64,000 nucleotides of DNA, taken from Symsagittifera roscoffensis (taxonomy: Eukaryota > Xenacoelomorpha > Acoela > Convolutidae). Of the stretch, positions 53,624-63,342 are shown one piece after another. Both the position numbers and the translations under genes were made by a program. The notes under the pieces are model-generated. The model ran no database searches and was not told the origin of the DNA. It saw nothing but the letters and a program-made list of their open reading frames with translations. Location of the stretch: assembly GCF_963678635.1 (NCBI RefSeq), contig NC_087071.1, positions 4,913,624 through 4,977,623 on the forward strand. Reading direction: 5' to 3'. Each line of letters starts with the position of its first letter. Positions within the stretch are counted from its first letter, which is position 1.

Positions 53624-54253
53624 TCACGTTGTGTCACTTGCTTCCATTCTCGCCATCGTCTCTTGGGAGAGCTGAATTTTGCCCGTGTCAACTATTGTTC
53701 CATAGGGTGCATTCACCCCGGAGCCTGGCACATTCCTATTAGCGACCAATCGTCCAGCTGTTTCTATCAATTTTCTCACTATTTGCTCCACGACTGGGTC
53801 ACCTAGGGTGTCACTCGGGTCCGGGATTGTCACTCGACCAGTTGTAGCTGGGAGTCGCGTCTCCGTCGTTTGACTCAACTCGCGAGGCGTCAAAAGTTCC
53901 ATCAGGGATTGCCCACGAGGAAAATTCCTTGTAGGTATCACTCTTTCTACGGCTGTCGTCAACGCCAGCCGCTCCGATTGCTCTTTGCACTCTCGCCTCA
54001 AGCGCTCTTTTTCTTCACCCTGTTTCTTGTTGCAATCTTCAAACAGTCTGTTCCACATTTCTCTGTCTTTTTCCGTACTGAGCATGGTTTTGGTCATTTT
54101 GTCCAGCTCCCTTTTGGTCTTCTTCAGTTCTTCTATCGTTCCGTTAAGATCTTGCAAAGTTTCGTTCGTCTGAACCTCTTCTTCTACTCTCGCCCTCTTT
54201 GGAGGCACAGCTGCTCTCAGTTGTGAACTAAACGAGGCAGCATCGCTGTTCAT
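53624..54253 (-). CDS. Accessory coiled-coil protein, copy B
   Basis: 209 codons. The first 81 residues are identical to the A copy (35640-36269) and the rest is similar but diverged. It keeps the PPKRARVEEE patch, the coiled coil and the ATGA overlap with the frame before it. Downstream, the frame runs into the deletion junction near 53582 instead of the SGNH domain. Confidence 0.6.
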   Translation of the reverse strand: MNSDAASFSSQLRAAVPPKRARVEEEVQTNETLQDLNGTIEELKKTKRELDKMTKTMLSTEKDREMWNRLFEDCNKKQGEEKERLRRECKEQSERLALTTAVERVIPTRNFPRGQSLMELLTPRELSQTTETRLPATTGRVTIPDPSDTLGDPVVEQIVRKLIETAGRLVANRNVPGSGVNAPYGTIVDTGKIQLSQETMARMEASDTT

Positions 54254-54513
54254 CTCTGATGCATCCTTCTCAGACCAGGCCTAGGCTTGGTTGGCAGAGG
54301 CATCTCACCTGGCTGGTAGGTCCTGGAACTTCCCAATCCAGGCTCGTTCGCCAATTCACTTGCTAAGAGAGCCCCGTTTCTCCACCTCATTACCCTCATG
54401 TTCGGGCGGTCTATCAGTTCTGTTTCTCCATATGCTGCCATCAATAGGACTTCCGTGGGGAGTTCCCCACGGTTATCATGCCCCAAGATGTTTATTAAGG
54501 CGGCCAGTAACAT
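54250..54513 (-). CDS. Small frame before the coiled coil, copy B
   Basis: 87 codons identical to 36266-36529 of A, including the ATGA overlap. It lies in the block of about 810 bases that is nearly identical between A and B. Confidence 0.5.
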   Translation of the reverse strand: MLLAALINILGHDNRGELPTEVLLMAAYGETELIDRPNMRVMRWRNGALLASELANEPGLGSSRTYQPGEMPLPTKPRPGLRRMHQR

Positions 54514-55027
54514 GACTACCTCTGGGATCCATCAGCCGAAGATAGATCGCATCTATCATCAATCCTACGTACGCCTCTGCTTGATCCATATATTCGTCCA
54601 AATCGATGTTTTCTATCTTCTTCTAGATTCGATTCTTATTATCAGTTTGATCAATTGAAATCAGGTGAATAATTAAACGATCAATCCAGAAAAGAGGTCA
54701 TTTGTCAGTTTTACTCTAATTGTATATTAAAATGTATTTCAAACAGTCAGATAAAAAGATTTTGATTTTAAAGTTTATTAAAGTCAGTTTGTTGCTAAAA
54801 CTTTGGAATTCGACCTAAGAAAGGACAGTCCAAACTTGATATCTATTCCTAAGATCGTCATTCGGTTATTCTTGATCACAAATCTTTTCTTACCCAGGGT
54901 CTTAAGAACATAACACATAACATCATATAACATACATATCACACACAACACACATTTAGTATGACGCCTTCCTGCATGCAACCTAAACTCAGCCTATACT
55001 TGAATCATACTTCTTATGTAAGTATAC

Positions 55028-55459
55028 TTAAATATTAGTATCAGAAAAGATTACGTGTATCAGTGCATACAGCTCCCGATGATGCAATCGTCCTCTGTTT
55101 GGATCGTACACTGGAAGCGAGAGTTCCTTCACTTCGCTTTCCACAAGGAAGTCTCTCAATCTCGTCAAGGACAAGACGAGGTTTACCGGGTCCACGTGCC
55201 GCTTCTCCGTCTCTCTCGTCACCAAGAAGCGTAAGTACTTTCCCGGTATCTGTGACGCCGCCGTAGGCAAGGCTGCTATGCCTCCTATTCCTGGTCTTTG
55301 CTTCCAAAGAAATTCCATGTTTTTATATTCGATCTTAAAATCCGCTGCTAACGCTGTCTTAAAACTCATGTCTGCTGTGATCGCTATCGCACATGTTCTA
55401 TTTGTGAGTATAAATTTGCTATCTGTCAACATTATGCTACTTGAGTATTCATTTGGCAA
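55028..55459 (-). CDS. Macro-domain-like protein, copy B unit 1
   Basis: 143 codons. CAIAITADMSFKTALAADFK (residues 23-42) fits the first strand and ligand loop of macro domains; GIGGIAALP (57-65) fits the second loop region; YLRFLVTRETEKRHVDPVNL (75-94) is the strand and loop with K/R-x-x-x-H typical of the OARD1/Poa1-like branch; SLTRLRDFLVESEVKELSLP (97-116) is the helix and strand before the phosphate loop, which reads VYDPNRGRLHHRELYALIHV. Macro domains bind or remove ADP-ribose. The catalytic G-C-G-L-D loop is replaced by D-P-N-R-G, so binding is likelier than hydrolysis. A TAG near 55508 separates it from the Pol extension in the same order as in C. Confidence 0.68.
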   Translation of the reverse strand: MPNEYSSSIMLTDSKFILTNRTCAIAITADMSFKTALAADFKIEYKNMEFLWKQRPGIGGIAALPTAASQIPGKYLRFLVTRETEKRHVDPVNLVLSLTRLRDFLVESEVKELSLPVYDPNRGRLHHRELYALIHVIFSDTNI

Positions 55460-55507
55460 GTTAAAATAAGACTCAAATACTCTCCCTATGTCCGGTTTCC
55501 TAGGGTC

Positions 55508-56590
55508 CTAGCCTGTTTCTGCAATTAGATCACCTGTCTCTCTTGCTATTCTTAAATTTTTTATCAATAATTTTTCAGTGTGGGTAAGTCCTAGCCCCAC
55601 TACCCGGACAAAAATATCCATCGACGTCCCCGTCGATCGCATACCGGATATTAAATCGAGGTTGGATGTAGGAATTAGTAATTGCCCTTCCTGGGCAGCC
55701 CAGGAAGGATCATCCCTTTCCGTTTTTGTAATTTTCCTGCTCTCACGATCTACATCTTGAATCCTGACACTGGTCTCCATTGGGTCCGACGTCCTTTTGT
55801 TCAGCCATTCCAGGACACGAATATTCGTCGAATCTTATTCGTATGATTGCTGCTGCTCGTCGTCGAATTCTACCTCAGGTTTCGACCGGTCCTCGATCCA
55901 TTCCTCGTCGTGGTCGTCGACTATGTCTATGTCCTGTGACACAGTTATTTCTTCTAGACCCATAGACCCACTAATTCCTCTAACATCTTCTTCAGATCTA
56001 TTCTGTCCACTACGAAGTCGTCTCCGTAAGTATTGTATTGCTTTGTGACTCTTGACCTGTCACTCTGTCGTGTCTGTATAGCAAACGGTAGGTCTGGTTC
56101 CAAGTGCTTGGGAACCTCCATTTGTTCAGGGTCACGCCAGTCCTCTTCTGCGTATGGCAACGTTTCTCCGTTCCTTTCGATCACCTCATTGGAATCCAGG
56201 TCCAGTGGTGAAGATGATCCCTCTTCTAGGGTTTCATTCCCATCATTCTTTCCCCTGGTGCCCTTCTCATTGACCTCGCAGGCTGGGTCCATCATTAGAT
56301 AATCCCCTCCTTCCTTCTCTGCAGGTATACACCAATCTCCCGTATGGTTTTTGGCTTGATATTTTGCGGCTCGGCCGGTACTCTCTATAGAAACGTCCCT
56401 CCTGGTGCACTTCTGTTATCATGAAGGGTCCTCTCCACTTCTTCAGGAGTTTTTTTGTTCCTTTCGGAGGTATAACATTCTGGAATACCCATACGTAGTC
56501 TCCTACCGAGTACGCTTTTGCACCAGCTGCTTTTTTATCGAATCTTTTCCTCTGACTTGCCTGTGCCTGCTGAGTGTTCCGTCTGCACGA
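55508..56590 (-). pseudogene. Pol C-terminal extension, copy B unit 1
   Basis: Pieces 55780-55508, 56295-55954 and 56617-56267 match 37619-38600 of A: KKLLKKWRGPFMITEVHQEG (post-integrase barrel), MMDPACEVNEKGTRGKNDGN, acidic linker and PSWAAQEGQLLIPTSNLDLI. Several frameshifts. It leads into the macro module. Confidence 0.65.
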
Positions 56591-56990
56591 GTCGATTCTT
56601 ATTATCAGTTTGATCAATTGAAATCAGGTGAATAATTAAACGATCAATCCAGAAAATAGGTCATTTGTCAGTTTTACTCTAATTGTATATTAAAATGTAT
56701 TTCAAACAGTCAGATAAAAAGATTTTGATTTTAAAGTTTATTAAAGTCAGTTTGTTGCTAAAACTTTGGAATTCGACCTAAGAAAGGACAGTCCAAACTT
56801 GATATCTATTCCTAAGATCGTCATTCGGTTATTCTTGATCACAAATCTTTTCTTACCCAGGGTCTTAAGAACATAACACATAACATCATATAACATACAT
56901 ATCACACACAACACACATTTAGTATGACGCCTTCCTGCATGCAACCTAAACTCAGCCTATACTTGAATCATACTTCTTATGTAAGTATAC

Positions 56991-57422
56991 TTAAATATTA
57001 GTATCAGAAAAGATTACGTGTATCAGTGCATACAGCTCCCGATGATGCAATCGTCCTCTGTTTGGATCGTACACTGGAAGCGAGAGTTCCTTCACTTCGC
57101 TTTCCACAAGGAAGTCTCTCAATCTCGTCAAGGACAAGACGAGGTTTACGGGGTCCACGTGCCACTTCTCCGTCTCTCTCGTCACCAAGAAGCGTAAGTA
57201 CTTTCCCGGTATCTGTGACGCCGCCGTAGGCAAGGCTGCTATGCCTCCTATTCCTGGTCTTTGCTTCCAAAGAAATTCCATGTTTTTATATTCGATCTTA
57301 AAATCCGCTGCTAACGCTGTCTTAAAACTCATGTCTGCTGTGATCGCTATCGCACATGTTCTATTTGTGAGTATAAATTTGCTATCTGTCAACATTATGC
57401 TACTTGAGTATTCATTTGGCAA
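56991..57422 (-). CDS. Macro-domain-like protein, copy B unit 2
   Basis: 143 codons, identical to unit 1 except a change at TRETEKWHVDP (Arg to Trp). It keeps the same motifs and the same preceding TAG. Its presence twice in B comes from the tandem duplication, not from separate capture. Confidence 0.66.
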   Translation of the reverse strand: MPNEYSSSIMLTDSKFILTNRTCAIAITADMSFKTALAADFKIEYKNMEFLWKQRPGIGGIAALPTAASQIPGKYLRFLVTRETEKWHVDPVNLVLSLTRLRDFLVESEVKELSLPVYDPNRGRLHHRELYALIHVIFSDTNI

Positions 57423-57470
57423 GTTAAAATAAGACTCAAATACTCTCCCTATGTCCGGTTTCCTAGGGTC

Positions 57471-58556
57471 CTAGCCTGTTTCTGCAATTAGATCACCTGT
57501 CTCTCTTGCTATTCTTAAATTTTTTATCAATAATTTTTCAGTGTGGGTAAGTCCTAGCCCCACTACCCGGACAAAAATATCCATCGACGTCCCCGTCGAT
57601 CGCATACCGGATATTAAATCGAGGTTGGATGTAGGAATTAGTAATTGCCCTTCCTGGGCAGCCCAGGAAGGATCATCCCTTTCCGTTTTTGTAATTTTCC
57701 TGCTCTCACGATCTACATCTTGAATCCTGACACTGGTCTCCATTGGGTCCGACGTCCTTTTGTTCAGCCATTCCAGGACACGAATATTCGTCGAATCTTA
57801 TTCGTATGATTGCTGCTGCTCGTCGTCGAATTCTACCTCAGGTTTCGACCGGTCCTCGATCCATTCCTCGTCGTGGTCGTCGACTATGTCTATGTCCTGT
57901 GACACAGTTATTTCTTCTAGACCCATAGACCCACTAATTCCTCTAACATCTTCTTCAGATCTATTCTGTCCACTACGAAGTCGTCTCCGTAAGTATTGTA
58001 TTGCTTTGTGACTCTTGACCTGTCACTCTGTCGTGTCTGTATAGCAAACGGTAGGTCTGGTTCCAAGTGCTTGGGAACCTCCATTTGTTCAGGGTCACGC
58101 CAGTCCTCTTCTGCGTATGGCAACGTTTCTCCGTTCCTTTCGATCACCTCATTGGGTTTCACACTTCTAGGGTTTCATTCCCATCATTCTTTCCCCTGGT
58201 GCCCTTCTCATTGACCTCGCAGGCTGGGTCCATCATTAGATAATCCCCTCCTTCCTTCTCTGCAGGTATACACCAATCTCCCGTATGGTTTTTGGCTTGA
58301 TATTTTGCGGCTCGGCCGGTACTCTCTATAGAAACGTCCCTCCTGGTGCACTTCTGTTATCATGAAGGGTCCTCTCCACTTCTTCAGGAGTTTTTTTGTT
58401 CCTTTCGGAGGTATAACATTCTGGAATACCCATACGTAGTCTCCTACCGAGTACGCTTTTGCACCAGCTGCTTTTTTATCGAATCTTTTCCTCTGACTTG
58501 CCTGTGCCTGCTGAGTGTTCCGTCTGCACGAGTCGTTTAGTTCTTGTTGACGTCTA
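57471..58556 (-). pseudogene. Pol C-terminal extension, copy B unit 2
   Basis: Second tandem copy of 55508-56590, with part of the linker replaced near 58153-58165, so the clean piece starts MKPNEVIERNGETLPYAEED. The last bases to about 58609 resemble the end of integrase (CATACTCTGGGT as in C at 62173). Confidence 0.6.
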
Positions 58557-58609
58557 ATGCAATCCCTTACGTAGACTTGTGGTGATGGTTTCTTCTCCTC
58601 ATACTCTGG

Positions 58610-58639
58610 GTCAAGGATATTATTTCTTTTGCTTTTAAT
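58610..58639. other. 30-base fragment of the D-family LTR edge
   Basis: GTCAAGGATATTATTTCTTTTGCTTTTA resembles GTCAGGGACATTATTTCTTT and following bases at 63352. It lies exactly at the join of copy B with the PLE fragment of copy C, so it looks like a rearrangement scar. Confidence 0.5.
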
Positions 58640-59057
58640 TGCCGGTCTCTCTTTCCTAATGTGCAGCGCCTCTAGAGTAAGTAACTTGATGCTGCTGGAC
58701 GCCTGGCCGATTATTTTCCATTTAAACTCAGACTTACCACTCTCACTACCACACTGCCTTATATGTTGTCCAACTGGGGTATCCTCTTTTCGGTGTTCCT
58801 CAATCCTTGTGGTGAGATCTCGGACCGTCTGGCCAACAAATATGGATTTGCATCAACAAAATTCAAGTCTGTACACCACTTTTGATTTCAGTTCACTGGA
58901 AAAGAAGGATTTTAGAGAGGGCATACAAGTTTTCATTTTCCTCGTCGTGAATGTTATCAGCGCATTGGTGATATCGCGCACTTTTTTGCTAATGTCTGAC
59001 TGTGATTCCCCCTAGATTGGACCATCAAGATAGGTGGTGAATCACTGCTATAAATAA
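58640..59057 (-). mobile_element. PLE fragment joined to the C LTR
   Basis: Minus-strand sequence matches the B fragment (51140-51566): GIY-YIG core and the KIIGQASSSIKLLTLEAL-type text, truncated at both ends. The right junction with LTR sequence (CACTGCTATAAATAAAAAT) is the same as in B, so both descend from one insertion. Confidence 0.75.
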
Positions 59058-59667
59058 AAATGATCATCTCCATCGAAGATAGATCATTTTTCCCCCAACC
59101 CCTAGCTTCTCATTATCTGAAAACGAATTTCGTGTTAATTAGATTCAACTCAAGGCATCCCGGGAAGCTAAACTTTTGTATAAAATGGTTCAAGTCCCAA
59201 TCCCGAGACCCTTCCGGATTCTGGAATCTGGAGAAATAACACTCCTATTTCGTTCCGGAAGGCTGGACACGTCGTTTCAACACCATTCCTGGTTCTTGTA
59301 AACTGCTCGGCAACGATTGTAGCGGCACAATCGTTATAACTCGGAGTGGTTTCTGTCAATTTGTAACCACAATTTCAATCTTCTGCCGTTTCGTCGTTGT
59401 TGTCACTGAGACTAATGTTGTTCTCTACGAATTCTGTTGTTGTTTTTTCGCCGTTTTTGTTTGTGCGAAATAATAAAAGATTACGTGTCGTTCATGTCCA
59501 AATCGGAAGTTAAAATTCAGCTTGTCAGTCAAATTTAACCCTTTCCGGTTTGTCTGATTGTTCAATAAACGCACTAATTCATCAAAACCATCAATCCTCC
59601 CTGCCAGATGCTCCAATAAAAATTGGAATGCGAAATTGCATTTTGACCATTCTGGTCGAATGTCACA
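59058..59667 (-). repeat. Partial LTR of copy C
   Basis: It matches 51567-52187 of B closely and A less closely, ending TCGAATGTCACA, followed on the minus-strand side by the tract GATGTCCGGGGAGTA. Confidence 0.8.
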
Positions 59668-59813
59668 TACTCCCCGGACATCCCGGTCAATGTCCTCATT
59701 GAGTCTCGTAGTCTTCATCAAAATGGTACAGTGTCATCGAACAGAGTTTACCAATTGCGTGAAATCACTTTTATTCACGTCATATCGACGATAAATGGCA
59801 TCATACTACACTA

Positions 59814-60219
59814 TTATAGCCTTCCAAATTCTTTCGTTGTAGCTGGGGGTCGCGTCTCCGTCGTTTGACTCAACTCGCGAGGTGTCAAAAGTTCCATCAG
59901 GGACTGCCCACGAGAAAAATTTCTTGTAGGTATCATTCTTTCTACGGCTGTCGTCAACGGGCGGTCTGTCAGTTCTGTTTCTCCATATGCTGCCATCAAT
60001 AGGACTTCCGTGGGGAGGTCCCCACGGTTATCATGCCCCAAGATGTTTAGTAAGGCGGCCAGTAACATGACTACCTCTGGGGTCCATCAGCCGAAGATAG
60101 ATCGCATCTATCATCAATCCTACGTAAGCTTCTGCCATGTTTTCCATCTTCGAAGTTTTCCATCTTCTTCTAGATTCGATTCTTATTATCAGTTTGATCA
60201 ATTGAAATCAGGTGAATAA
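59814..60219 (-). pseudogene. Residual accessory frames of copy C
   Basis: The frame 60068-59814 starts like the small frame of A (MLLAALLNILGHDNRGDLPT), jumps after ETELTDRP to the middle of the coiled-coil protein (TTAVERMIPTRNFSRGQSL), and then into 3' UTR. Two deletions therefore removed about 0.4 kb and the whole accessory region. Upstream at about 60140-60170 ATG-GAA-AAC is still a start codon, unlike A and B. Confidence 0.6.
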
Positions 60220-60340
60220 TTAAACGATCAATCCAGAAAAGAGGTCATGAATATCACATTTGTCAGTTTTACTCTAATTTTATATTAAAATGTATTTCAA
60301 ACAGTCAGATAAAACATTTTGACCCTAAAGTTTATTAAAA

Positions 60341-60538
60341 TCAGTTTGTTGCTAAATTTTTGGAATTCGACCTAAGAATGGACAGTCCAAACTTGGGATC
60401 TATTCCTAAGATCGTCATTCGGTTATTCATGGTCACTAATCTCTTCTTACCCAGGGTCTTAAGAACATAACAGATAACATCATTTAACACACATATCACA
60501 CACAACACACATTTAGTATGACGCCTTCCTGCATGCAA
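60341..60538 (-). CDS. 65-codon frame after the macro module, copy C
   Basis: MHAGRRHTKCVLCVICVLND… ending LRSNSKNLATN. The same frame stays open in both B units (54784-54981, 56747-56944) with several amino-acid changes. It may be a small protein or just slowly diverging non-coding DNA; differences include both silent and replacing changes. Confidence 0.3.
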   Translation of the reverse strand: MHAGRRHTKCVLCVICVLNDVICYVLKTLGKKRLVTMNNRMTILGIDPKFGLSILRSNSKNLATN

Positions 60539-60545
60539 CCTAAAC

Positions 60546-61016
60546 TCAGCCTATACTTAAATAATACTTCTTATGTAAGTATACTTGTATATTAGTATCA
60601 GAAAAGATTACGTGTATCAGTGCATACAGCTCCCGTGGATGCAGTCGTCCTCGGTTCGGATCGTACACTGGAAGCGAGAGTTCCTTCAGTTCCCTTTCCA
60701 CAAGGAAGTCTCTCAATCTCGTCAAGGACAAGACAGGGTTTTCCGGGTCCACGTGCCGCTTCTCCGTCTCTCTCGTCACCAAGAAGCGTAAGTACTTTAC
60801 CGGTATCTGTGACGCCGCCGTAGGCAAGGCTGCTACGCCTCCTATCCCTGGTCTTTGCTTCCAAAGGAATTCCATGTTTTTATATTCTCTCTTAAAATCC
60901 GCTGCTAACGCTGTCCTAAAACTCATGTCTGCTCTGATCGCTATCGCCCATGTTCTATTTGTGAGTATAAAGATGCTATCTGTCAACATTATGCTACTTG
61001 AGTAATCATTTGGCAA
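60546..61016 (-). CDS. Macro-domain-like protein, copy C
   Basis: 156 codons, the longest of the three versions, with an extra C-terminal tail QVYLHKKYYLSIG. Motifs are the same as in B: AIAIRADMSFRTALAADFK, GIGGVAALP, YLRFLVTRETEKRHVDP, LPVYDPNRGRLHPREL. About twenty amino acids differ from B, yet the frame has stayed open. In all three copies a TAG (61065-61067 here) precedes it in the frame of the Pol extension, and the codons between the TAG and the macro start are also open, so it was either a Pol fusion reached by readthrough or a separate frame. Confidence 0.7.
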   Translation of the reverse strand: MPNDYSSSIMLTDSIFILTNRTWAIAIRADMSFRTALAADFKREYKNMEFLWKQRPGIGGVAALPTAASQIPVKYLRFLVTRETEKRHVDPENPVLSLTRLRDFLVERELKELSLPVYDPNRGRLHPRELYALIHVIFSDTNIQVYLHKKYYLSIG

Positions 61017-61064
61017 GTTAAAATAGGACTCAAATACTCTCCCTATGTCCGGTTTTTTAGAGTC

Positions 61065-62130
61065 CTAGCCTGCTTCTGCGTCTAGATCACCTGTCTCTCT
61101 TGCTATTCTTAAATTTTTTATTAAAATTTTTTCAGTGTGGGTAAGTCCTAGCCCCACTACCCGGACAAAAATATCCATCGACGTCCCCGTCGATCGCATA
61201 CCGGATATTAAATAGAGGTTGGATGCAGGAAGTAGTAATTGCCTTTCCTGGGCAGCCCAGGAAGGATCATCCCTTTCCGTTTTTGTGTTTTTCCTGCTCT
61301 CACGATCTACATCTTGAATCCTGATACTGGTCTCCATTGGGTCCGACGTCCTTTTGTCAGCCATTCCAAGACACGAAGATTCGTCGAATCTTATTCGTAT
61401 GATTGCTGCTGCTCGTCGTCGAATTCTACCTCAGGTTTCGACCGGTCCTCGATCCATTCCTCGTCGTGGTCGTCAACTATGTCTATGTCCTGTGACACGG
61501 TTAGTTCTTCTAGACCCACTAAATCCTCTACCATCTTCTTCAGATCTATTCTGTCCACTACGAACTCGTCTCCGTAAGGATTGTATTGCTGTGTGGATCA
61601 TGACCTGTCTCTCTGTCGTGTCTGTATAGCAAACGGTAGGTCTGGTTCCAAGTTCTTGGGAACCTCCATTTGTTCAGGGTCACGCCAGTCCTCTTCTGCG
61701 TATGGTAAGGTTTCTCCGTTCCTTTCGATCACCTCATTGGAATCCAGGTCCAGTGATGGAGATGATCCCTCTTCTAGGTTTTCATTCCCATCATTCTTTC
61801 CCCTGGTGCCCTTCTCATTGACCTCGCAGGCTGCGTTCATCATCAGATATTCCCCTCCTTCCTTGTCTGCAGTTATGCACCAATCTCCCGTAGATGGGTT
61901 GTGTGGCTTGATGTTTTGCGGCTCGGCCGGTACTCAGTCTATAGAAACGTCCCTCCTGGTGCACTTCTGTTATTATGAAGGGTCCTCTCCACTTCTTTAG
62001 GATTTTTTTTGTTCCCTTCTGAGGTATAACATTCTGGAATACCCATACGTAGTCTCCTACCGAGTACGCGTTTGCACCAGCTGCTTTTTTATCGAATCTT
62101 TTCCTCTGACTTGCCTGTGCCTGCTGAGTT
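61065..62130 (-). pseudogene. Pol C-terminal extension, copy C
   Basis: Pieces 61364-61065 and 61843-61598 and intervening frames match A 37619-38600: NDGNENLEEGSSPSLDLDSN, NGETLPYAEEDWRDPEQMEV, RSTGTSMDIFVRVVGLGLTH. Frameshifts interrupt it. It ends at the TAG before the macro frame. Confidence 0.65.
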
Positions 62131-62153
62131 TTCCGTCTGCACGAGTCGTAGAC

Positions 62154-62666
62154 TTATGGTGATGGTTTCTCCTCATACTCTGGGTAACAGAAAGTTAAGG
62201 GCAGAGACTTCTCGTGTCCAGTCAACATCGTGTAAGGACTAACTCCAGTGGTGGAATGTTGTGTGCTGTTGTAGGCGCCAATCACCTGTGGAAGGTACCT
62301 GTCCCAATCGGTCATGTACCTGGAGCAATATACTCTCAGCATCGACACCAGCGTCACATTTTGCCTCTCTACTAGGCCATTAATCTGAGGATGGTATGTC
62401 GTGGAATGAGCTTGAGCCACCTGAGAGCGTCTCATGAGCTCTTTAGTAAGCACTCCTACAAAAGCCGTTCCACTGTCAGATTGGAATGTCATCGGACATT
62501 CGTGTCTCGCTATCCACGTTTTGATCAGGTAATCGCACGTCTCTTCTACTGAGGCAGTCATGCAGGGAACGAACTCTGCATACTTCCTGAAGTGATCTAT
62601 CATGACCAAAACTTGATCGTAACCACTGTCTGTGATACATATCTTTTGGTGATCAATCTGCACCAC
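62154..62666 (-). CDS. Integrase catalytic core, copy C
   Basis: 170 codons without interruption. MVQIDHQKI (Asp 1), FQSDSGTAFVG (Asp 2, with normal Ser-Gly context) and QINGLVERQNVTL (Glu) form an intact DDE triad. YCSRYMTDWDRYLPQVIGAY is the usual core end. It is the best-kept integrase in the window. The zinc domain upstream is in another frame. Confidence 0.85.
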   Translation of the reverse strand: MVQIDHQKICITDSGYDQVLVMIDHFRKYAEFVPCMTASVEETCDYLIKTWIARHECPMTFQSDSGTAFVGVLTKELMRRSQVAQAHSTTYHPQINGLVERQNVTLVSMLRVYCSRYMTDWDRYLPQVIGAYNSTQHSTTGVSPYTMLTGHEKSLPLTFCYPEYEEKPSP

Positions 62667-62699
62667 CTCGTTGAATTCAGATGTTTCGATCGATTGTAA

Positions 62700-63225
62700 G
62701 AGGAAATCTCAATTTTCTTGGGTCTTTGACCTGTTGACATGACAGACATGCTGTCACCCACTTCTCACACGCCTTCTTCATTCCAGGCTATTCAGAGCGC
62801 TTGAGAATACTTTGGTACCCCTTATCAATTCCCTGGTGGCCCATCTGATCATGCGACCTGAACAAAAGTTCTGTCTGATAGAGTTGCGGCAACACTATCG
62901 CGTTATATTTGTACAGGATCTTGTCTTCTTCTCTTCTCCTACAAGCCACAATTCCGTCCTTGTTCAGATATAACCTTCCCTCTTTCTGCACAAAGTAATA
63001 TCTCAGAATGCGGTAACTGTCTTCCTCCAGGTCACCTTTGTCCGGAGCTCCATTTTCGATCCACCTTTTCAGGTTGCTCGTCATGAGGTCATTTCTCTGC
63101 GCTCTTAGTAGCTCCGAGAGTCTGTATCTCGATTTCAAATACGTCTTCATGACCCTCATCTGACTGTTCAGCTCATTGGGCTGATGCGTGTCATCTTCCA
63201 TCTTAACGCACCAAATCTTCGCCAA
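62700..63225 (-). pseudogene. Pol linker and integrase zinc domain, copy C
   Basis: Frame 63225-62788 (145 codons) runs from WCVKMEDDTHQPNELNSQMR to LLFRSHDQMGHQGIDKGYQS, holding the His pair. The Cys pair follows as KKACEKWVTACLSCQQ in a continuing frame, completing the H-H-C-C domain that binds zinc at the integrase N terminus. Confidence 0.75.
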
Positions 63226-63342
63226 CGGTTGTGTTTCTTGTCTGAACGGTAGGAGATCAGTCCTGACTTTCTCTTTTTATGGCAACAAACTTATCGAACG
63301 TTTCGATACAGCTATTGTTTTTTTGTTTTATTTTAAACAATT

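Larger units (their letters stand above)
54631..58556 (-). repeat. Tandem duplication of a ~1.96-kb macro/Pol-extension segment in copy B
   Basis: 54631-56593 and 56594-58556 are direct repeats differing at a few bases (for example 55189 and 55205 against 57152 and 57168). One short segment is also replaced (56195-56224 against GGTTTCACA near 58153). At the junction CACGAGTCGATTCTT joins the sequence after integrase to the sequence after the macro module, with only TCG shared. Each unit holds one Pol extension and one macro-domain frame. Confidence 0.9.
50484..58609 (-). mobile_element. Copy B: rearranged, internally deleted relative of element A
   Basis: From its 3' end: LTR with embedded PLE fragment (50484-52187), 3' UTR, last accessory frame, then a direct jump at about 53582 to the coiled-coil frame. 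Everything matching 27990-35595 of A (7.6 kb) is missing. Next come two tandem copies of the macro/Pol-extension segment and the very end of integrase. Gag, protease and RT are absent. It could not move on its own even before decay. Confidence 0.8.
58640..63320 (-). mobile_element. Copy C: 5'-truncated relative with further deletions
   Basis: From its 3' end: partial LTR (59058-59667), short 3' UTR, a residue of the accessory frames with two internal deletions, then macro module, Pol extension, integrase and zinc domain. Similarity to A (39790 region) ends at about 63320, shortly before the inverted D repeat. Nothing upstream of the Pol linker remains. Confidence 0.78.

Noticed and set aside
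62154-62666. Copy C as an active integrase source
   Set aside because: The core triad is intact, but the zinc domain is in another frame, the extension is broken and everything upstream is missing.
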